In this document: positions 28,461-39,031 of the stretch, in pieces
Layout: every line of letters begins with the position of its first letter
Numbering within the stretch: position 1 is the stretch's first letter
NCBI RefSeq assembly: GCF_910592395.1
Contig: NC_088310.1
Span: forward strand, 23,267,491 to 23,331,490
Reading direction: 5' to 3'
Length of the DNA: 64,000 bases
Source of the DNA: Lineus longissimus
Taxonomy: Eukaryota > Nemertea > Pilidiophora > Heteronemertea > Lineidae
Program-made: the position numbers and the translations under genes
Notes under the pieces: model-generated
The model's database searches: none
What the model was told of the DNA's origin: nothing
What the model saw: only the letters and a program-made list of their open reading frames with translations

Positions 28461-29649
28461 GTTTGATGGTCTGGTTTGTTTGGTCCGGGTGAACGGCCCT
28501 ATTGTCTTCCATCAGTGTTTCTTTCGTGTCGTCATTTCTACACGTAAGCACGTATTTTAACGGCAAACCTACATTTACGTACCCACCGTGAAAATATCTA
28601 AAATGCATTTTGATGCTTTACCGATCAATACTGTAACAGCTATCCAAGTCTGCCCATTTTAATCACTCTTCCTTGAATTTAAAAATAATTTCATACTAGT
28701 TGACGAAGTGTATGGAGGAAACTAATTATGACTTTCACTTGAATTGAATTACAGTAGAGAGACCCGAACGCATATTATAGCTCTCCTTTTATGTCACCCA
28801 GCACCAAGTCTCCTCAAAATCGATAAAAAAATCATTGTTAACCGTCTTAATTGGTTCCTGAATGATTAATGTGCGGCTTTAAAAAGAGTTCTGATTTCGG
28901 AGGAAAATTGCAGTAATGAATTTTAAAATGTTACTGCAGACGGTTTAAGTGTATCATAGTGAATTTTCATTATAATGAGATCGAGACCCAGGTTAGGAAT
29001 AAGTAGCCTACGAGATTGTTTATTTCACTCGAATGCAAAATGAAATGTGGTTAAGAATACTGCGATGTGATTTATTCTTAATTTCTTGCAGACTCTATTT
29101 TTTTGAGGGAGTCACTCGCACTTCGCGACGAACATACATGAACCAACTTCATGCGAATTCTCATAAGAAATTGCGTTAATTCTTCCTCCTGACTAAGACT
29201 TCGCAATACAAATTATTATACCCGCCTGTTCAGTAATATTGAACAGTATCTTTAAAGGTTGGAAAGAGAAAAAACAAATGCATTTTTGGACTATCCGGGT
29301 GGTAACCCTACAAACTATGTGGACGCGAATGGAGCAGTCGTTGTAATAACATTGCCAAAACAGAACATCTCCACGCGTACTGTTGCGCCACCACGCATGC
29401 TTCAAATGAACATACGAGATGCTGCTGGTCGACCAAGCTGATCGGGGATCTGACGGTGCTCCGAGAGCTCGATCAAAGGCATCATGTTCACGTTGATAAT
29501 AATATTACAGGGTCTGTTGCAGAACTGGAATCTTCTCTCTCCGGGACTTGCCAGCGCTACAGGCTATCTACGGGAGAGTGCACTGAGGAGCTTTTTTCAT
29601 TTAATCGCCTCCTAGCGGCATGAATATCAACTCAAGCTGAAAGGCAGCC
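28461..29649. other. Intergenic DNA upstream of the acyl-CoA synthetase gene
   Basis: No exon seen. The last 100 bp or so before the ATG at 29650 should contain the 5' UTR and promoter of the synthetase gene, but I see no clear TATA box or other decisive element. Confidence 0.45.
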
Positions 29650-32600
29650 ATGTTCTCCATGTCACTGTTTGCGGGATTCCGAACCAGCGGTCCTACACGT
29701 TTCATCTCCCGACCGCGAGCGTCTTTAGGTTGCGGTCTTTTCACTAGAGGACTGGTTACCAGACGTTCTCCAAGTAAGTTGGCATAGATTTATAACTATT
29801 GTTAACGATACATGTATGTATCATCATAAAAATACCCTGTTTCTACCCTTTGGGGTAGCTAACCGACAATTTGAGTCGCGCGTAGCAGTCGTGTTGGCCG
29901 GGCGGGCCGTGATGAAAATGCATCCAAACCACAGTGCGTGTTCTGGTAACCTACCAGTGCATAGTTCTATAGACCTACTATATGTATCGTGTAGTACCTG
30001 CTTGAAGGCGAAATGCTCTCAACATCAACCGGTACTAGTACACTTTTGGCATTCATCATACTAATGCAGTTTCTGTCAAACTTATAGGAATTAATGATCT
30101 ACCTTGGGTGAGAAAAGCAAGTAGACCAGTGCTAAAAAAGCACGATCTGCCCCACATGTACATGTTTATATCCTTCAGCATTGTCTAATACACTGCTCTA
30201 CTCTAGTACAATGCAAGTTGACCTCATATTGATTAGATGTTCCAGATATTTCTGGCGATAAATTGCACACTGTTACAATGGTCGTGTTAAATTTGAATAA
30301 CAACCTTGGATCTTTTATCAAGGATGTAGCCAAGAGAATATTGCCTAGGTCATGCAGTAGAATGATGAAAGTAGTGAAATGAATATTTCTCTTTTGAAAT
30401 TTGGAAATCTTATAGACATTTTCATGATAGTTTAAATCTCCTTACCAGTCTGCCCTTTCATGTACATGTGTTGCGTAAAAAATACCTAAATGCCGATCGC
30501 AGCCATCATTGGCCACGTCGAAACAGAGGATTTGGAGGAAACGAGTATTCAGACGATTGGACAGAAATGATGTCATATCATAACGTTTTTATCGCAAAAA
30601 TCCAAAGTAATATATTGCTATGCCTGCAGGTGTAGTATCCGCATTTTATCCTCAGACAAACGATATTTTTATCGCTCATCTCAACGATATAGTTATCGCA
30701 CGTTGCTTCGATGATAAGCGCTGGTCTGGCTGGAGCGCACTTAATTTGCAGAAAGGGTGTCGAGGTCTCAAAGCGCTGTGTGGCAAATAAATGAAAAAAA
30801 TATCGCGTAAGACTTAGGATTAAAGGAACACGAATTATCATTGTTGACCCCTGCAACGAAATTTTTTATTCAGTCGGTGTCCCTGCCCAATCAGGACGGA
30901 TAGCTCTTAACCAACCATGGGTGAGATGCATGAGTATCGTAAAGAGTCCATACCCTTCTATGGACGTACCGAAGATGCCTCTGGCTCAGTTCATAATGAA
31001 GGACTTTGACAAGTGGCCGCAGAACACAGCATTGGTAAGTGAAATGTTGCAACGCGTTTGTCATTCTCGGCCCATATTCCAAAGTTCCAACCCGAGTTCC
31101 AGATCGTTTGCAGATGCGAATTTATCCCCATAAACCAGAGAAACGAAGTCGATGTCACAAACATATTGTCCTCATGAAATCAACTAATAAACTACTACAA
31201 GAACCGAATTGGTTTACTCCTGAGAAAAGTGGGGATGCGTTGCCTCTAGCTGCACAAAATTCTTTTGAAGCATTGCATACAATTTCTATAATTCGAAACG
31301 GTTTTTTTTACTTTTTTTAACTATCGGATGAAAATTGTTGCATACTGACAGCGTAAAAGTAAGCTCACCAACTTGCTTGCTCTTCATGTTCATTGCAGGT
31401 TGATAGTGTCACAAAAAAGGCATACACGTTTGAAGAGGTGAAAAAATACGCCAGAAGTGTCGGTAGCTCTCTTTTAAAGTCTGGAGTGAAAGCGGGAGAT
31501 GTTGTTTGTATCCACAGCCAAAATTGTCCGGAGTATGCGTTCGCCTTTCTTGGTGTTGTTGGTATTGGTGCCGTTGCAACTCTGGCAAGTCCTGGACATA
31601 CCTCTCGAGAACTACTCTACCAGCTAGAGGATTCGAAGGCAAAGCATATTATCACGACAGCTAATCTGTTGGAGACTGTGCAAGAAGCGACAAAGAACTT
31701 TACCCACCTTAAGGTACATTAGGTTCCTCAGTGTTTCGTTCACTCATAGATCGGTAGGAAAGAATGGTGACCCTTTTCATAAGTCATAGGTGTTTCTCTG
31801 GTCGCGGTTTACATCGTCGAAGATGATTGTTGATATATTCTTCTTCTTAACGTTCACTCGAGTTGAGGCTATGTTATCTAGTGTAACGAATACAGCTCTC
31901 TTGGTCGAATTGTCCTTCTTTTGTGAACCTCATCGTGGTGAAATGCTAATGAACTCCTTTATTTTATTGATGACGATTAACAAAACTGGCAGTGCTGTTT
32001 GATATGTATTCATTCCATTTCCAAATATTTCCAATCATTTCCATCATTCTCTCACCCGCCCTTTCCAACTTCAGAATACGTTTGTCATTGGTGGCGACCA
32101 TGTCCCGGGTTGCATATTGTTCACCGACTTGCTGAAGGACGACGGTGGTGAATTCCCAGATGACCTCGCTTATGACCCTGAAGACACCATTGCCTTACCT
32201 TACTCTAGCGGTACCACTGGGCTTCCCAAGGGTGTGATGTTGAGTCACTCCAACATTGTGTCGAATATGACTGGAGTTACGTGAGTTATTCCTTTGGTAA
32301 CGATTCTGAAACAACTTACCATATTCATTAGAATGTTTTCCTTTTTAATAATTCAACTTTGCCTGCTTCTTCAATTGAAGTAGTATTTTATAAAATGTAT
32401 GCTTATGCTTGTTGCTTATCAAGTAAATGGGCAGTATTCCAATCGGATTTTCAACAATTACTCCTGGTGATACTATGGAGACGTGATCGACTGAATCTAT
32501 TGTTAGGTACTAAAATCGACTATAGCTATATACTTCGTTCGACAGTTCCGATAAGAAGCTACTTGGCATGACCCCAAGTGATTGCCTACTGGGTTTTCTC

Positions 32601-35600
32601 CCCTTTTACCATGCGTACGGCCTTGTGTTGATAATGGGTGCTGGCATTCTATCTGGTGCAAAGATCGTCACCATCCCCAAGTTTGAAGCCGAACCCTTCC
32701 TGCGCTTCATAGAGCAGTACAAGGTAATTCGAAAGTCGCAACTGACTAAGGACGACGATATGTCTTTCTGCGTGTTAAATGAGAAGATATGTGTTATCCG
32801 TTCACAATTCTCACGTGAGATTCCTATAAAAAACTTCTGATAGTGTGCTCGTTGTTTGCTGCCAAAACACGTACCGCAGTGGGATTTTAAAACTTTAATG
32901 TACCAATGCTCGACATGTTATGTCCTAAGAATGTCTTGCAAGTATGTTTCAACTCTATCCCCAGATTGGTTGCAAAAACCTACCCTTCGAGATAACTATT
33001 CACTTAATATTTATTGTATCTCGTCAGGTAACAAAACTGATGATAGTTCCTCCAGTGGGAATTCTACTAGCCAACCATCCTTTAGTAGACAAGATCGATT
33101 TCAGCAGTGTGAACGACATTCTCTCTGGCGCTGCGCCGATGGCATGGGAAACGGAGAAGACTATAAGGAAAAGGACTGGCTTAAAGATAAGACAAGGCTT
33201 CGGCATGACTGAGTTAAGCCCGGTTGGAACGCTTTCTCCTCTATCAACTGATGATGGTTTGAAACAGGGATCAGTTGGACCACTAGTTCCTATGACAGAA
33301 GCAAAGGTGGAAACACTTTTTTAGATCATGAAGATATACTCGTTGCCTCCCTCATTTTGTTCTTGAAAGCTCTGGTAACTGAACGTAAAGAAGAGCCAAT
33401 TGTATCATATATCGTCGTCGGGGTTGACGATATAGACAAGGATATTGCCAATAGTTTTCATGTCGACCGCAAACCTTTCTCTTTTTGATTGGCAGTAACA
33501 ATTTGTTGTTCTCCGTATTTTTTGTATCTAATCGCGTTGGCTTACTCATTTTGCACTGCAGATTCGTGATATTGAGACAGATGCATCGCTTGGACCAGGA
33601 CAGGACGGTGAACTATGCATCCGAGGTTCGCTGGTAATGAAGGGCTACTTAAACAAACCAGAGGCGACACAAAACTGCATGGAAAAGGATGGTTGGCTTA
33701 GAACAGGTGTGTTCGATATGACAACTGATGAACCCCATCCGTCACTGGCATCCACATGTACAAATGTATGAAAGATTGGAAAGAAAAGATTATATATGGA
33801 AATATATCACAGAAATGGTAGTTGATAAAGTATGGAATTAGTGAAACCTTGGAAACACTGATAAACCTTGGAATATTCAATGTAAACCATGGAATCACTG
33901 TGAAAATAGCGCGGGAAATCGGGTGCGTTCCTTCCACGATTTATACCCTCCCAACTGACAGTCTCGTCCCAGCTGACTTTATTGATAGCAATTTGCCAGT
34001 TAGTTCAGAAGCCGACATTTTTAATGTGGAGGATGACGTCATCAATTGGCAATGCGTTGTGGTCGTTAAAATATTTTATTTCTCTTCAATGGAAGCAAAA
34101 ATTAGTTTTTATGATTGTTTTGTATTCCATAGACGATAAAGTATTATGCTCGGTACTAGATGCACGAGATCATAGGACAAACACACACGTGAATAAAAAA
34201 ACCGCTTAGAACTGGTGACGTCACAAAGATCTCTGCATCCCTCGATGCATACTGGAAGATGTAAGAAATCGCTCACGGCGAAGGAAATTTTCATCCGCAA
34301 ACTTCGGTAATAAACATACATGACTAGGCTTCTTTTATTCATCGTTTGTTATAAAATATCAGTCAATCATAGACAATTAGGCCTAGACATAGTCGTCAAC
34401 CTTATCCATGCATAATGCATGACAGGCCCCCAATTTTCTCTGTATCACCCTGTATGAACAGACCGATCCGTAGTTCAAATAGGCCCCGCGTGGTGGTGGC
34501 GTATTTATAAGCGGAGCGCTATTGGTCCAGGTTATGGGTGTGTGGTGGGCGTGTCTTCCCATATTTGGGAGATCAGTACTGTACACTGGAGGCGAGGTAC
34601 AACTGGGTTGTTCTAAAATATAGACTATTGAATCGGATATGCGACAGATTTCTAAATTACCATAAAATTCCGATCTGATCATGTAAGAATAAGCTCCAAA
34701 TGTTGATTCGTAACCACGTTAGGTTCGAATGGCATTATTTCATGTTTTTATGCATTTTTAGGACTGATTCCAAGGTTTATCACTGGTTCCAAGGTTTCAC
34801 TGATTCCAAGCTTTATCAACTACCCACAGAAATGAATGTCAAAATTACAGATGACCGTATAACTAAGTAGAGTCTGCATCAGTCGCTGTGCTAGCTGTTA
34901 CCTGTTTCTTAACGTTTCATAAATGTACATGGCGCTACACTGTATCTATTTATTGCAGGTGATATTGCCCACTACGACGAAGAAGGAAACTTCTACATTG
35001 TCGACAGGTTGAAGGAACTCATCAAGTACAAATCTTCCCAGGTGACTACCCATTTTAATATTTTTAATTAGTGCATGGCGAAGTCCCATGCAGTGCCCCT
35101 CAGGACTAAATTTCAATGGATATTCAGTCGGCAGGGAAAACGGTATCAACATTGTTTATTTTGGTTCCCAAGATTTTTCGGTCACTTTGTCGCAAGACCT
35201 CTAGATACAATCAAATTTTGGGGTACAAGGAACCTAAAATGCCCCCCCCCCCCCAGGTCACGAAAAAATGTTTTTTTTGGGTTGCTACGGCAAACCGTAA
35301 CGTTAGCGGTGGCAGTTGGTGCACATGCGAAAAAAACAATTTTCGCTCTCCTTTTAGGTTGCCCCGGCAGAACTTGAGGAGCTGATCCTATCCGTGACTG
35401 GGGTACTGGACACTGCAGTTGTGGGTAAACCATGTGAAGACGTTGGAGAGCTTCCACTAGCCTTCGTGGTGAAGAAACCTGATGCTGAAATTACGGAAGA
35501 AGATATCATTAAATTCATAGAAGGTGTGTATTCTGAGCGTATGTCAGTAACTGCAGCCGATATACCACCGTTCATGTGTCGTATAGATACACGTGCTTTT

Positions 35601-35867
35601 GTAGCCGTGTACAAAATTACAAAGTTTGAAAAACTTTTAAATTTGTAGAGAAGAGGAGGTGACCATTTTCAGATGCTCAAGTCTCTGATGCTTTTTTACA
35701 GATATGCTTTACAGATATATCATCTCTAAAACCTCTGTATTTCAGAAAGAGTCGCTCCAACAAAACGATTACGAGGTGGCGTTATCTTTGTTGACGAAAT
35801 CCCCAAGTCACCCAGTGGAAAGATCCTGCGAAGAGTTCTGCGAGATAGGTTGAAGAATGTGGAATAA
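29650..35867 (+). CDS. 4-coumarate-CoA-ligase-like acyl-CoA synthetase with mitochondrial-type leader
   Basis: Ten exons: 29650-29773, 30874-31034, 31399-31713, 32075-32280, 32546-32723, 33028-33306, 33562-33706, 34959-35041, 35358-35523, 35746-35867; phases agree and give 592 aa. The ANL superfamily activates a carboxylic acid with ATP to an acyl-adenylate and then forms the CoA thioester. All core motifs are present: P-loop [11 protein letters not shown] (243-253), GFGMTE (385-390), the [17 protein letters not shown] hinge region, [14 protein letters not shown], and the catalytic lysine K578 in SPSGKILRR. The fold matches 4CL/firefly-luciferase-like enzymes. The first 45 residues are rich in R, S, T, G and F with almost no acidic residues, which suggests mitochondrial import; the C-terminus KNVE lacks a peroxisomal SKL. 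A second Met (30930, exon 2) could start a leaderless form. Substrate unknown; medium-chain or aromatic acids are typical of relatives. Confidence 0.93.
33817..34824. mobile_element. Non-autonomous DNA transposon with long TIRs and 9-bp target duplication (Mutator-like?)
   Basis: Inside the intron between synthetase exons 7 and 8. The left terminal repeat at 33818-33874 and the right at 34767-34823 are inverted copies 57 bp long with a handful of mismatches; including one more base each side, the element runs GGTAGTTGATAAAG...CTTTATCAACTACC. It is flanked by a perfect direct repeat CACAGAAAT at 33808-33816 and 34825-34833, a 9-bp target-site duplication. The 1008-bp body has no transposase-like frame. 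A 9-bp duplication with long inverted repeats is most typical of Mutator-like elements; hAT (8 bp) is the main alternative. Confidence 0.8.
35242..35254 (+). repeat. Homopolymer of 13 C
   Basis: An uninterrupted C run in the synthetase intron before exon 9; prone to length error in assembly. Confidence 0.85.
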
Positions 35868-36329
35868 TGTGTTGCTATCTTCATTGTTGCCGGAGAAACG
35901 ATTCTATTGGCCTCGGCCTATTTGTCCCGTGACTGTCATAGACTGGAATAAGACAGAGGAGTCGAAATGCATTTAAGACGAAACATGATGCAAATATGAC
36001 ACGACTCGGGTCTTGCTTTGTACTCGCATCTGTCAGCAGGAACGATGTTCCGTAGGTTCAGAATGAATCGTGCAGATAAAATTCCTGTGTCATACTCGTA
36101 ATTGAAACGGTAGTACACGTATACTGTTGAAAAATTCAAATTATTGAGTGGAAATCGTGTTCTATTATGATTAAATAATGGTTAAAGCTTTAGACAGAAC
36201 ATTTCTTCTTGAATTATTTCAATTTTTGCCAACTGTCACCTCAGCTCCACTGTCTATAATCGGCGCGTAGTCTCTTTAAAAGTCTCATCATAATTTCTTT
36301 GATCCAATTTTATACGAACTCATTTGAAA

Positions 36330-36335
36330 AATAAA
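36330..36335 (+). terminator. AATAAA polyadenylation signal, acyl-CoA synthetase
   Basis: First AATAAA after the synthetase stop, about 460 bp downstream and just before the GPCR gene. Position fits a 3' UTR end, but use is not shown. Confidence 0.45.
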
Positions 36336-36632
36336 CTTATCTATTCATAGCAATGACCATATCGACTTCCAACAATAACTTTGCTGTTCACGAGTTTCAT
36401 AAACGTACGAGTTTGGAGTTGGCTGTTGGTCTGTGTTATTCCTACCACATCCATCTTCAGTGGATGAAGGGTTCAGTAAACTACTCGCTGGCCGAGGTTT
36501 TCGTGGTCGGTATTCCGAATATACATGTAGCAAGGGGTACAAACTACGTACATTTCCTGCGTCGGTTGGTTTTCTTCGTCGCACAATTTTTCAAAGGAAC
36601 ATAGTCAGAAAATTTAGATATACATGTGAAAA

Positions 36633-37619
36633 ATGATGGAGTCGAAAGTGACAACGACGGGAATCCATTCTTTTCCTATGGCGGACGAGCCGAGTGATTT
36701 CAAGATCCTGAAAGCATTCCTCGTCATCTTTGAGGGTTATATCATGATCAGCGTCTTCATTATCGGAGTCTTTGGTAACCTGTTATCGCTTGTTGTGTTC
36801 TGGAAATCTAAGCGAAACGATGCCTCGAGTCTCTATCTTACCACCCTAGCGGTTTCAGATACCTGCTGTATTGTATTCATTGCGTTAGTGGTTTGGTTAC
36901 GGCAGGGTTTGCCCAACATCACCAATGGAACAGCCTATGTTAATTTTTACCAAATGTCAACTCTCAGCTGCAAGCTCTTGCTGTACATGTACGTCGTATT
37001 TGAGACAGTATCAGCATGGATTTTCGTGACTTATTCTTTAGAACGGGCAGTAGTAGTATGGTTTCCTCTGAAACGTTCTCGCATTACGAGTCGAAAAAGA
37101 CAAATGGCCTTAACTCTTGTCATCTTGTGCTGTTTCTGTGCAGGAATCTACAGCGCTGTTCTGAGTGATATCTTCCCCGTCAATAGTGATGCCACAATTT
37201 GTTATTACCCTCAGGCAGGAGTGGTTCGATTTATGCTCCTTCTGTTCGACAACTTCCTTTTCTACTTCCTCCCCTCCAGCATCATAATGATTGCAAATAT
37301 CGCCATCGTTACTGGCATAGTCAGATCGAAGAACTTTCTAAAAGTCTCAAGCTCGAACACGAAGGAAATATCAGACAAAAAGACACTTATTAACCTTCTG
37401 GTTGTTTCAACTACTTATATAGTCTTCATGACCCCTCACACAGTCTTAACTGTGTACTATTTTTCTGGAACCCATGACGACAACATGCAACTCATTCGAT
37501 TTGGTGCATTATTTTCTCAGGAATTTGCGAATTTCAATTATTGTATCAATTTCATTATCTACGGAATTTCTTTACCATTTTATCGGAGCGAGGTCTTGAA
37601 GATATTTTCTTGGAGGTGA
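36633..37619 (+). CDS. Class A (rhodopsin-like) GPCR, peptide-receptor type, intronless
   Basis: A single 328-aa frame with seven hydrophobic spans. Landmarks: N49 in GNLLSLVVF (TM1), LAVSD at 72-76 (TM2), C113 and C190 for the conserved extracellular disulfide, ERA at 137-139 in place of DRY at the end of TM3, a TM6 with FMTPH where FxxCWxP is common, and N306-FIIY310 replacing NPxxY in TM7. N-glycosylation sequons at N95 and N98 lie in the first extracellular loop. The intracellular tail is very short (about 15 residues). The pattern is that of invertebrate FMRFamide/peptide-receptor-like orphan GPCRs, which are often intronless and expanded in lophotrochozoans. Two Mets open the frame; I keep the first. 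The ligand cannot be predicted. Confidence 0.9.
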   Translation: MMESKVTTTGIHSFPMADEPSDFKILKAFLVIFEGYIMISVFIIGVFGNLLSLVVFWKSKRNDASSLYLTTLAVSDTCCIVFIALVVWLRQGLPNITNGTAYVNFYQMSTLSCKLLLYMYVVFETVSAWIFVTYSLERAVVVWFPLKRSRITSRKRQMALTLVILCCFCAGIYSAVLSDIFPVNSDATICYYPQAGVVRFMLLLFDNFLFYFLPSSIIMIANIAIVTGIVRSKNFLKVSSSNTKEISDKKTLINLLVVSTTYIVFMTPHTVLTVYYFSGTHDDNMQLIRFGALFSQEFANFNYCINFIIYGISLPFYRSEVLKIFSWR

Positions 37620-37723
37620 ATTTTCTTCTGCCATTTTTCTACAGCAAATTCCGAAAATGAGCCTCTGATAGTGAAGGATGCAGAGGTTTTGAAGGTTTGT
37701 TTTGATCGTGATGGATTGCATAT

Positions 37724-37729
37724 AATAAA
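37724..37729 (+). terminator. AATAAA polyadenylation signal of the GPCR gene
   Basis: AATAAA about 105 bp after the GPCR stop codon; the only such hexamer in the immediate 3' flank. Confidence 0.6.
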
Positions 37730-37798
37730 ACGTCTCCTTCTCCACACACGTTCTCCTATTTACAATCACTTTTCGGCACTGCTGCTTTACTTTCCCTT

Positions 37799-37953
37799 TG
37801 TTTCATCATCCTTGTCGATGGGTTAACAATAGTCCGTATTGTTTCATTATCCTTGTCGATGGGTTAACAATAGTCCGTATTGTTTCATTATCCATGTCGA
37901 CGGAGTAACAATAGTCCGTATTGTTTCATTATCCTTGTCGACGGAGTAACAAT
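37799..37953. repeat. 41-bp tandem repeat, about 3.8 copies
   Basis: Copies start at 37799, 37840, 37881 and 37922, each beginning TGTTTCAT.ATCC and containing GTTAACAATAGTCC or GAGTAACAATAGTCC. Copies 1-2 share GATGGGTT while copies 3-4 share GACGGAGT, so the array grew in steps. There are no unique spacers. Confidence 0.9.
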
Positions 37954-37991
37954 TCTCATAGTGGATGTATGGGACTCGATAGCAATGTCCA

Positions 37992-38039
37992 GGGCCGAGT
38001 TCGGGCGCGAGGAGGCGGACCCGATCCCGGACTCGGCCC
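37992..38039. repeat. GC-rich imperfect hairpin
   Basis: GGGCCGAGTTCGGG (37992-38005) pairs with CCCGGACTCGGCCC (38026-38039) with one mismatch over 14 bp and a 20-nt loop. It is a small GC-rich island in AT-rich sequence just after the 41-bp repeats. No known RNA family recognised. Confidence 0.6.
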
Positions 38040-38059
38040 GATATTGCAAGACCTGTGAT

Positions 38060-38847
38060 AACATGGGATCACATGATTTCAATCGAGTTATGCCATTGGC
38101 CTGGTAAAACAAATCGCTTTCGTACAGTATAAACACAAGGCACAAATAAATGACACAACACAATCTTTGTGAGCTATCTGTCGAAAGTAACTGCGAAGAC
38201 ACTCAAGCCCGACTGGCATTTTTCTGTGCAGACATAATAATTTTTTTTAAAGTCTTTGAACTTTTGTCACCATTCGCTCGTCAGACTATGATCATTATTC
38301 CAATACTGATAAAAATTTGGGAAATTACTCCCTGGGTCGATTCTGGGCGACGGATTCACCTCACTTGATGGAAGGGCCAAATATAGGGTGTTTGGTTCAG
38401 CATTGTTACTCACAATGGATGATCGATTGCGGCCAGGGTGTGATCGACGAGAACACCTCACTTCTACTGAAAGTGGATCTTTGCAATCACAATTTTTCGG
38501 TATTTCAAATTTGGTCCGTAAGAGACCATCAGGAACCACAGCTTTCTCTCATATCCGCTCCACAGCTCACAAAACAAGGCGACCAGAAGGAGGAATATTC
38601 ATAGGACGAGGAATGAGTTGATGATAATAACTGCGACCCGGACGGACATTCTGAAAATTACGAAAAGAGCTTTATTCAACACAGAGATATAACCAGAAAA
38701 GTATGGTGTGATAGTATGTGCGGATACTCCAATGCGTCCCTTGGTTTGGTGCAGTTATACCACAATGATGTAACAATAGTAATCGGAGTAGTTGCCTGGG
38801 ACGAACATACCAATAACGTAAACAAAGCAAGCGTTATCAATAAATAG
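38060..38847. other. Intergenic DNA between convergent GPCR and ZP-protein genes
   Basis: Short overlapping frames on both strands at 38150-38620 show no domain. Nothing further supported. Confidence 0.5.
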
Positions 38848-38853
38848 TTTATT
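38848..38853 (-). terminator. AATAAA polyadenylation signal of the ZP-protein gene
   Basis: AATAAA on the minus strand about 180 bp past the ZP-protein stop. Confidence 0.5.
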
Positions 38854-39031
38854 AAAAATCAACACAAATTTTAAAATTCGTTTCATAAGATCGATATTGA
38901 TAAAACATCAAATTCAATTGAACGATCGCTTCACAAATTACTTAAAACACGGATAGCATGCACAAGCACATGCACATGCAATGGATTCTTAACAGAACAA
39001 AATAACATGATTCATATTGTAAACTGTATCA

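Noticed and set aside
35394-35648. 84-codon frame running past the donor of synthetase exon 9
   Set aside because: The family alignment and phase require splicing at 35523 to exon 10; the extension is intronic.
36353-36604. 83-codon frame just upstream of the GPCR
   Set aside because: No motif, overlaps other frames and ends before the GPCR start; likely 5' flank.
37799-37953. Regular repeats considered as a CRISPR-like array
   Set aside because: Units are contiguous without unique spacers and the genome is eukaryotic; a plain minisatellite.
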